DNA from: UBA668 sp041918155
Lineage (GTDB): Bacteria; Actinomycetota; Acidimicrobiia; Acidimicrobiales; Ilumatobacteraceae
Assembly: GCA_041918155.1 (NCBI GenBank)
Contig: JAYRWH010000070.1
Span: 1-47,208, forward strand
Direction of reading: 5' to 3'
Length of the DNA stretch: 47,208 nucleotides
The notes under the pieces were generated by a model that was not told the origin of the DNA, searched no databases, and saw only the letters and a program-made list of their open reading frames with translations. Below, one piece after another: positions 41,879 through 47,208 of this stretch (position 1 is its first letter; the number at the start of each line of letters is the position of its first letter). The translations under genes were made by a program, and so were the position numbers.

Positions 41879-43141
41879 GTGAACCCCATCACCACCGACG
41901 TGCTCGTGATCGGCGGCGGCCCTGCGGGTGCGGCGGCCGGCTACTGGCTCGCCCGCGAAGGGCACGACGTCACCATCGTCGAGCGCAAGCACTTCCCGCG
42001 GGAGAAGACGTGCGGCGACGGGCTCACCCCACGGGCCGTGTACCAGCTCGGCGAGATGGGCCTGGCCGACGCGCTCACGCCGTACCACCGCTATCACGGG
42101 CTGCGCGCCACGGGCATGGGTAAAGCGCTGGAGCTGCAGTGGCCGGCGCACTCCAAGTTCCCCCAGCACGGCTATGTCGTGCGCCGCCGCGACCTCGACC
42201 AGATGGTGGCCCGGAACGCGGTCGCCGCCGGGGCCACCCTGCTCGAAGGGCACGAGGCGGTGCAACCGATCCTCGACCGCGGCTTCGTGCGCGGGGCCAC
42301 GGTGCACGTGAAGAGTGGGCAGGCCAAGAGTGGCGACACCTTCGACATTCACGCCAAATACGTCATCGTCGCCGACGGCGCGAACAGCCGCTTCGGCCGC
42401 GCGCTCGGAACGTTCCGCACCCGCGAATGGCCCTACGGCACGGCCATCCGCACGTACTGGCAGTCGCCCAAGCACGCCGACCCGTGGATCGAGTCGGCGC
42501 TCGACGTGAAGGATCGCAACGGCAACCCGATGCCCGGCTACGGCTGGATCTTCCCCGTCGGCGACGGCACCGTCAACATCGGCGTCGGTCTGCTCTCCAC
42601 CTTCCGCGATTTCAAGAGCGTCAACACCACGAACCTGCTCGAGGCCTACGCCTACCAGGTCGCCGAGCGCTGGGAGATCGATCCCGCCCACCCCGAGGTG
42701 AAAGCCACGAGCGGCCGCATCCCGATGGGTGGTTCGGTGGGGCCCAAGGCCGGCCCCAGCTATCTCGTCGTCGGAGACGCGGCGGGAAGCGTCAACCCGT
42801 TCAACGGCGAGGGCATCGACTACGCGTACGAGACCGCCCGCATGGCGGCCGGCGTGCTCCATGAGGCACTGATCAGCAACGACCCGTCAGTGCTGCAGCA
42901 GTACCCGCGGATGATCGAGGACGAATACGGCGAGTACTTCAAGGTGGCCCGCCTGTTCGCGAAGGTGATCGGCCGGCCGACGCTGATGCGCGAGCTCACC
43001 CGGGTGGGCATGAACAGCCGGACGCTCATGGAGTGGGTGCTGCGGATCATGGCCAACCTGCTGCGCGACGACGAACTCGGCCCGGCGGAGATGGCCTACA
43101 AGGCCGCGGCCAAGCTGGTGAAGCTGGCCCCCAACGCCTGA
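41879..43141 (+). CDS. Geranylgeranyl-reductase-family flavoprotein, MenJ-like
   Basis: A 420-residue FAD-dependent reductase. The N-terminus has the dinucleotide-binding VLVIGGGPAGAAAGYWLA and VERKHFPREKTCGDGL, the latter typical of geranylgeranyl reductases. The second FAD motif is SYLVVGDAAGSVNPFNGEGI. In mycobacteria the homologue MenJ saturates a double bond of the menaquinone tail, and it lies beside a polyprenyl synthase gene; here a polyprenyl synthase lies 2.3 kb away. Saturation of menaquinone or another isoprenoid is likely. GTG at 41879 is chosen by homology; it is 41 nt after the cytochrome c stop. Confidence 0.87.
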   Translation: MNPITTDVLVIGGGPAGAAAGYWLAREGHDVTIVERKHFPREKTCGDGLTPRAVYQLGEMGLADALTPYHRYHGLRATGMGKALELQWPAHSKFPQHGYVVRRRDLDQMVARNAVAAGATLLEGHEAVQPILDRGFVRGATVHVKSGQAKSGDTFDIHAKYVIVADGANSRFGRALGTFRTREWPYGTAIRTYWQSPKHADPWIESALDVKDRNGNPMPGYGWIFPVGDGTVNIGVGLLSTFRDFKSVNTTNLLEAYAYQVAERWEIDPAHPEVKATSGRIPMGGSVGPKAGPSYLVVGDAAGSVNPFNGEGIDYAYETARMAAGVLHEALISNDPSVLQQYPRMIEDEYGEYFKVARLFAKVIGRPTLMRELTRVGMNSRTLMEWVLRIMANLLRDDELGPAEMAYKAAAKLVKLAPNA

Positions 43142-43154
43142 TCCGTCACGTCGC

Positions 43155-43184
43155 TTGACGGTGACAGTAAGGTTGCCTTACGAT
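43155..43184 (+). promoter_or_regulatory. Promoter with internal operator before dioxygenase 1
   Basis: TTGACG (43155-43160) and TACGAT (43179-43184) are 18 nt apart. The perfect palindrome GTAAGG-TTG-CCTTAC (43167-43181) fills the spacer and overlaps the -10. Transcription should start near 43191, the G of the GTG start codon. The matching arrangement before dioxygenase 2 points to the MarR protein encoded between them. Confidence 0.65.
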
Positions 43185-43190
43185 CTGCTG

Positions 43191-44030
43191 GTGAGCCTCA
43201 CGATCCACCCACTGTCCCCGTTCGGCGCCGAGATCATCACCACCGCCGATGAGTTGCTGCACGACCCCGCGGCCGCCGAGCAGGTGAACGCGGCGCTCGC
43301 CGAGCACTCGGTGCTGCTGTTTCGCGGGCTGCACCTCGACGACGCCACCCAACTCGCGCTCGGCGACCGCCTCGGCACCGTGGTCGTGAAGCATTCGCCC
43401 GGCTGGAGCAAGGAGTTCCCCGGCATCTACCGCGTCGCGCTCGACCCCGAGGCCAACGGTGAGCTGTACGTGAAGGGCTCGTGGGACTGGCACATCGACG
43501 GTGTCACCACGAACGGCAACCCCCCGCGGGCGACGATGCTGTCCTGCCACACCGCCACCCAACCCGGTGAGGGCGGCGAGACCGAGCTCGTCAGCACCTA
43601 CATTGCCTACGACCGGCTCACCGACGCGGAGAAGGCTCGCTGTGAGACGCTCAAGGTGTGGCACGGCGTCGAACCCAGCCGCTACACCGCGCCGCTGAAC
43701 CTGACGCAAGCCGACCTCGAACGCCTCGCCGCCGAGCCCCGCCAACTGCAGCCCCTCGTGTGGACCCACGAGAACGGTCGTAAGTCGCTCGTGCTCGGCA
43801 TCACCGCGCTGAGCGTGGACGGGATGCCCGCCGACGAGAGCGCCGCGCTCCTGCAGGATCTACTCGACCGCGCGACGGCGGCGGACATCGTGCTACAGCA
43901 CGTGTGGAGCGTGGGCGACGTCGTGATGTGGGACAACACCGGCACCATGCACCGCGGGCGGCCGTTCACCAGCGAGTCGGGCCGCGACATGCACCGCTTC
44001 ACGCTCGCCGGCCACGAGTCGATCCGCTGA
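43191..44030 (+). CDS. TauD/TfdA-family Fe(II)/2-oxoglutarate dioxygenase, copy 1
   Basis: A 279-residue dioxygenase. Iron ligands are H101 and D103 (DWHIDG) and the distal H254 (GTMHRGRP); R265 or R269 would hold 2-oxoglutarate. It resembles TauD-like enzymes that hydroxylate sulfonates, ethers or related acids; the substrate is unknown. GTG at 43191 starts VSLTI, the same first residues as in copy 2, and a longer frame upstream would run through the promoter. With -10 ending 6 nt before the GTG, the mRNA is probably leaderless. It shares about 60 percent identity with copy 2 (by eye). Confidence 0.88.
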   Translation: MSLTIHPLSPFGAEIITTADELLHDPAAAEQVNAALAEHSVLLFRGLHLDDATQLALGDRLGTVVVKHSPGWSKEFPGIYRVALDPEANGELYVKGSWDWHIDGVTTNGNPPRATMLSCHTATQPGEGGETELVSTYIAYDRLTDAEKARCETLKVWHGVEPSRYTAPLNLTQADLERLAAEPRQLQPLVWTHENGRKSLVLGITALSVDGMPADESAALLQDLLDRATAADIVLQHVWSVGDVVMWDNTGTMHRGRPFTSESGRDMHRFTLAGHESIR

Positions 44031-44046
44031 CGAGTCGATCCGCTGA
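44015..44046 (+). repeat. Perfect 16-bp tandem duplication at the stop codon of dioxygenase 1
   Basis: CGAGTCGATCCGCTGA occurs at 44015-44030 and again directly at 44031-44046. The first copy holds the last codons and TGA stop of dioxygenase 1; the second lies between it and the marR stop. It looks like a recent slippage duplication with no coding effect. Confidence 0.85.
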
Positions 44047-44051
44047 CCCCC

Positions 44052-44489
44052 TCAGGGGTTGCGGGCCATCTCGTTGAGCGTCGCCACCAGCGTCTCGTAG
44101 CGGCTCGCCCCCAGGCGGGCGGCGGTCTCCTCCTCCGCGGCGCGCGCCGCGGCGTGCACCTCGCCCTCCAGTTGCCGCCCCTTCTCCGTGAGGCGCACGA
44201 CACGACCGCGCCCGTCGCTGGGGTCGGCTTCGCGCACGAGGTAGCCGTGCTCTTCGAGGTGACCGAGCAGATCGTTGACCGACTGCTTGGAGATCTGCAG
44301 GCGCGCCGCCAGATCGGACGGGCGCCCGCCGTCGGGGCTGGGGCGGCGGAACACCTGCAGGTGAGCCGGCTGCACGTCGGGGAAGCCGGCCGCGACGACG
44401 CGCACGTGGGCCTCGTCACGCATGCGCTGCCAGAGGAGTCGGAACAGGGCGCCGAGGTAGGGCGCCGTTTCAGGTGAAGGGCTTGACAT
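44052..44489 (-). CDS. MarR-family transcriptional regulator
   Basis: A 145-residue winged-helix regulator. The DNA-binding part reads RPSDLAARLQISKQSVNDLL (recognition helix) followed by the wing DPSDGRGRVVRLTEKGRQL, typical of MarR; flanking helices serve dimerisation. ATG at 44489 is the homology start and overlaps the -35 element of the divergent dioxygenase 2 promoter. The operator at 44495-44509 lies 6 bp upstream of the ATG, so the protein should repress its own gene and both dioxygenases, with release by a small acid or phenolic ligand (inference). Its stop lies 22 nt from that of dioxygenase 1. Confidence 0.88.
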   Translation of the reverse strand: MSSPSPETAPYLGALFRLLWQRMRDEAHVRVVAAGFPDVQPAHLQVFRRPSPDGGRPSDLAARLQISKQSVNDLLGHLEEHGYLVREADPSDGRGRVVRLTEKGRQLEGEVHAAARAAEEETAARLGASRYETLVATLNEMARNP

Positions 44490-44512
44490 AGGTAGTACGG
44501 GAACCTTACGAT
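44483..44512 (+). promoter_or_regulatory. Promoter with internal operator before dioxygenase 2
   Basis: TTGACA (44483-44488) and TACGAT (44507-44512) are 18 nt apart. Between them lies GTACGG-GAA-CCTTAC (44495-44509), one mismatch from a perfect palindrome and with the same place and right arm as the site before dioxygenase 1. Here a 5' leader of about 32 nt with a GGAGAG ribosome-binding site follows. Confidence 0.65.
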
Positions 44513-44550
44513 CAGCGGCACCCGCGAGCGAGCACCAGGAGAGACTGTCC

Positions 44551-45387
44551 GTGAGCCTTACGATCCAGAAGCTAGACCCGATCGGCGCCCTGATCACCGA
44601 TCCCGACATCGACTACCTGCTCCACCACCCCGATGCCGGTGCCGAGCTGACCCAGGCCCTCGACGAGAACAGCGTGCTGCTCGTGCGCGGCCTGCACCTC
44701 GACGACGAGACCCAGCTGGCGCTCGCCCGCCGCATGGGCGAGATCGTGGTGAAGAGCACCCCCGGTTGGAGCAAGCAGACCCCCGGCATCTATCGCATCG
44801 CCCTCGATCCCGAGGCCAACGACGAGCTGTACGTGAAGGGCTCGTGGGACTGGCACATCGACGGCGCCACGGCCAACGGCATCCCGCCCAAGGCCACCAT
44901 GCTCACCTGCCGGGGCGTGCCCGGCGCCGGTGGCGAGACCCAGGCGCTCAGCACCTACATCGCCTACGACCAGCTCAGCGCTGCCGAAAAGGACAAGCTG
45001 GCCGGGCTGAAGGTGTGGCACAAGGTACGCCCCGAGGCCTACACGGAGACGATCAACCTCACGCCCGCACAGAGCGACCGTCTGGCCACCGAGGCGGCCA
45101 ACCTGCACCCCCTCGTGTGGACCCACCTCAACGGCCGCAAATCGCTGGTGCTCGGTATCACCGCCGATCGCATCGAGGGTCTGCCCACGGCCGAGAGCGA
45201 CGCGATTCTCGATGACCTCAATACCCGCGCCGCCGCTCCCGAGAACGTGCTCACCCACACCTGGCAGCTCGACGACCTGCTCATCTGGGACAACACGGGC
45301 ACGATGCACCGTGGCCGTCCCTACACCGAGTCCTCGGGTCGCGACATGCACCGCTGCACGATCGTCGGGTACGAGCCGATCCAGTAA
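44551..45387 (+). CDS. TauD/TfdA-family Fe(II)/2-oxoglutarate dioxygenase, copy 2
   Basis: A 278-residue paralogue of copy 1 with the same iron site: H102, D104 (DWHIDG) and H253 (GTMHRGRP). Conserved stretches shared by the pair include LDPEAN, ELYVKGSWDWHIDG and NGRKSLVLGIT. GTG at 44551 is preceded by GGAGAG with a normal spacer. It is divergent from marR and carries the same type of operator in its promoter, so both enzymes are probably induced by one signal. Differences lie around residues 105-130 and 160-175, where substrate contact is expected. Confidence 0.88.
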   Translation: MSLTIQKLDPIGALITDPDIDYLLHHPDAGAELTQALDENSVLLVRGLHLDDETQLALARRMGEIVVKSTPGWSKQTPGIYRIALDPEANDELYVKGSWDWHIDGATANGIPPKATMLTCRGVPGAGGETQALSTYIAYDQLSAAEKDKLAGLKVWHKVRPEAYTETINLTPAQSDRLATEAANLHPLVWTHLNGRKSLVLGITADRIEGLPTAESDAILDDLNTRAAAPENVLTHTWQLDDLLIWDNTGTMHRGRPYTESSGRDMHRCTIVGYEPIQ

Positions 45388-45397
45388 GTCCGGAGCC

Positions 45398-46378
45398 TCA
45401 GAGCGTGGCGAGCAGAGCCGACGGCGCGACGCGTAGGACGTCGGTCGCCGCGGAGACCGGCAGCAGTTCGCACGCCGCTTCGGCTCGCGCCACCCACTCG
45501 CGGGCAACGACGATGGACGCGTCGACTCCGCCGTTGCCGCGCACGATCCCGATCGCCTTCTCGCGCTCGGCGCCGTCGAGCGGTTTGCCGAGCAGGGCGA
45601 GCAGCTCCACCGCAGCGACGCCGCCCGCCTGGAGGGTACGCAGCACGGGCAGCGTGTACACGCCCTGCACCATGTCATGGCCCGCGGGTTTTCCCAACTG
45701 CTCGTCGGTGGCGGTGATGTCGAGCAGGTCGTCGACGATCTGGAACACCATTCCGAACGCCTCGCCGTACTCGGTGAGCGCTTCGATCGTGGACCGGTCG
45801 AAGCCGGCGACAAGGCCACCGATGCGCGCCGCGGTCGCGTACAGCGAGGCGGTCTTGCCGCTGATGCTGCTGAGGTAGCTGCCTTCTGGCCGCGCCGAAT
45901 TGTAGGTGTGGCGCAGTTCTTCGATCTGGCCTTCGCACAGGCGGCCGATCGTGCGGGCCAGCAGGCCGGCGACTTCGGTGCCGAGCGAGGCGGCGATCTC
46001 CGAGGCCCGCGACAACAGGAAGTCGCCGGCGAGGATCGCCTGCAGGTTGCCCCACCGAGCGTTCACCGTGTCGACACCGCGGCGGGTGTCGGCTTCATCC
46101 ATCACGTCGTCGTGGTAGAGCGAGCCGGTCTGCACCAGCTCGCAGGCGATGCCACCTTGCACCGAGCGCTCGTGGAGATCGGTGTCGGCGGCACCGGCCG
46201 TCTGCGCGGCGACCACCGTGAGGATCGGCCGCAGCCGCTTGCCACCGGCGACGATGAGGTGCGACGCGATCTCGTTGAGGTACGGATCGTGGGTGCGCAC
46301 CGACTCCGTCAGCGCTTCCTCGATCCGCGCCAGGTCGGCCGCGTGGGTGGGCAGCGCGAACAACGGGGCGGACGACAC
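45398..46378 (-). CDS. Long-chain polyprenyl diphosphate synthase
   Basis: A 326-residue trans-prenyltransferase. The first Asp-rich motif is YHDDVMDEADTRRG (D90, D91, D94) and the second is QIVDDLLDI; GGKRLRP is the substrate-binding motif near the N-terminus. It should add isopentenyl units to an allylic diphosphate to make a C35-C45 chain, most likely the menaquinone tail. Small residues before the first Asp motif (QTGSLYHDD) fit a long product. The start is GTG at 46378 with TAGCCT 7 nt upstream. It converges with dioxygenase 2, with a 10-nt gap. Confidence 0.92.
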   Translation of the reverse strand: MSSAPLFALPTHAADLARIEEALTESVRTHDPYLNEIASHLIVAGGKRLRPILTVVAAQTAGAADTDLHERSVQGGIACELVQTGSLYHDDVMDEADTRRGVDTVNARWGNLQAILAGDFLLSRASEIAASLGTEVAGLLARTIGRLCEGQIEELRHTYNSARPEGSYLSSISGKTASLYATAARIGGLVAGFDRSTIEALTEYGEAFGMVFQIVDDLLDITATDEQLGKPAGHDMVQGVYTLPVLRTLQAGGVAAVELLALLGKPLDGAEREKAIGIVRGNGGVDASIVVAREWVARAEAACELLPVSAATDVLRVAPSALLATL

Positions 46379-46385
46379 GCACGCC

Positions 46386-46391
46386 AGGCTA
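46386..46391 (-). promoter_or_regulatory. Candidate -10 element of the polyprenyl synthase gene (leaderless)
   Basis: TAGCCT on the minus strand, 7 nt before the GTG at 46378, with no ribosome-binding site between. It follows the pattern seen before other genes here. Confidence 0.4.
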
Positions 46392-46455
46392 CGCCACAGC
46401 GGCGCCGAGCCCCAACGACCGCTCGCAATCCGACGCGCCGGAGAAGCGAGCCCGG

Positions 46456-46461
46456 TACACT
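46456..46461 (+). promoter_or_regulatory. Candidate -10 element of clpC (leaderless)
   Basis: TACACT ends 6 nt before the ATG at 46468. No ribosome-binding site and no HspR or CtsR-like inverted repeat is apparent in the roughly 90 bp between this gene and the polyprenyl synthase. Confidence 0.5.
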
Positions 46462-46467
46462 TCCGCC

Positions 46468-47208
<741 letters not shown>

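Overview
The window is high-GC DNA with many GTG starts (and one likely TTG start), tightly overlapping genes, a menaquinone-type respiratory gene set and an F420/FMN-type PPOX protein. This suggests a non-photosynthetic, aerobic actinobacterium. The gene families and layout fit the class Acidimicrobiia (Ilumatobacter/Microthrix relatives) best, but that placement is inference.

Layout. (1) 1-211: the 5' part of a small secreted Asp/Cys-rich protein, minus strand. (2) 402-11891, minus strand: an 11-gene complex I operon, nuoA-B-C-D-H-I-J-K-L-M-N, with no nuoE/F/G, ending in a MidA/NDUFAF7-type methyltransferase gene that overlaps nuoN. (3) 11892-20653: a mixed accessory stretch. It holds a decayed dehydrogenase fragment, a GNAT acetyltransferase bounded by copies of a 17-18 bp repeat, a choline-kinase-like phosphotransferase, a PPOX protein, an APC amino-acid/amine permease, a glutamine amidotransferase, an aldehyde dehydrogenase and two tandem PuuD-like gamma-glutamyl-GABA hydrolases (a polyamine/GABA catabolic set). 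It ends with a single AbiEi-like/DUF559 nuclease gene framed by about 94 bp terminal inverted repeats. (4) 20654-40822, minus strand: about 20 kb of uninterrupted co-directional genes with junctions of 16 nt or less. Read in transcription order these are a small membrane protein, a 2[4Fe-4S] ferredoxin, cytochrome b split into b6-like and subunit-IV-like halves, Rieske protein, diheme cytochrome c and another membrane protein, followed without a break by a complete 14-gene complex I, nuoA to nuoN. (5) 41052-43141, plus strand: a membrane-anchored cytochrome c and a geranylgeranyl/menaquinone-reductase-like flavoprotein. (6) 43191-45387: two paralogous TauD-type dioxygenases with a MarR regulator between them and matching promoter-operators. 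(7) 45398-46378, minus strand: a polyprenyl diphosphate synthase. (8) 46468 to the end: the 5' part of clpC.

How the genes fit together. The 14-subunit enzyme (Nuo2) should oxidise NADH and reduce menaquinone. The b6f-like menaquinol:cytochrome c reductase made from the same transcript should reoxidise menaquinol. The prenyl synthase and the MenJ-like reductase probably build and saturate the menaquinone tail. The 11-subunit enzyme (Nuo1) lacks the NADH module. Its NuoD has Trp and Gln where the quinone-site Tyr and Asp are normally conserved, yet it keeps the Arg that NDUFAF7 methylates in mitochondria, and the methyltransferase gene is in its operon. Nuo2 shows the reverse pattern: Tyr and Asp present, Arg replaced by Thr.

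The most unusual signals are this division between the two complexes I; a b6-like cytochrome b with the Cys that binds heme ci, encoded next to a ferredoxin; a short IPxHLLxR motif shared by two respiratory membrane proteins; the inverted-repeat nuclease cassette; and a recurring promoter form in which TANNNT lies 6-8 nt before the start codon, suggesting leaderless mRNAs. All calls were made by reading the sequence, with no database search.
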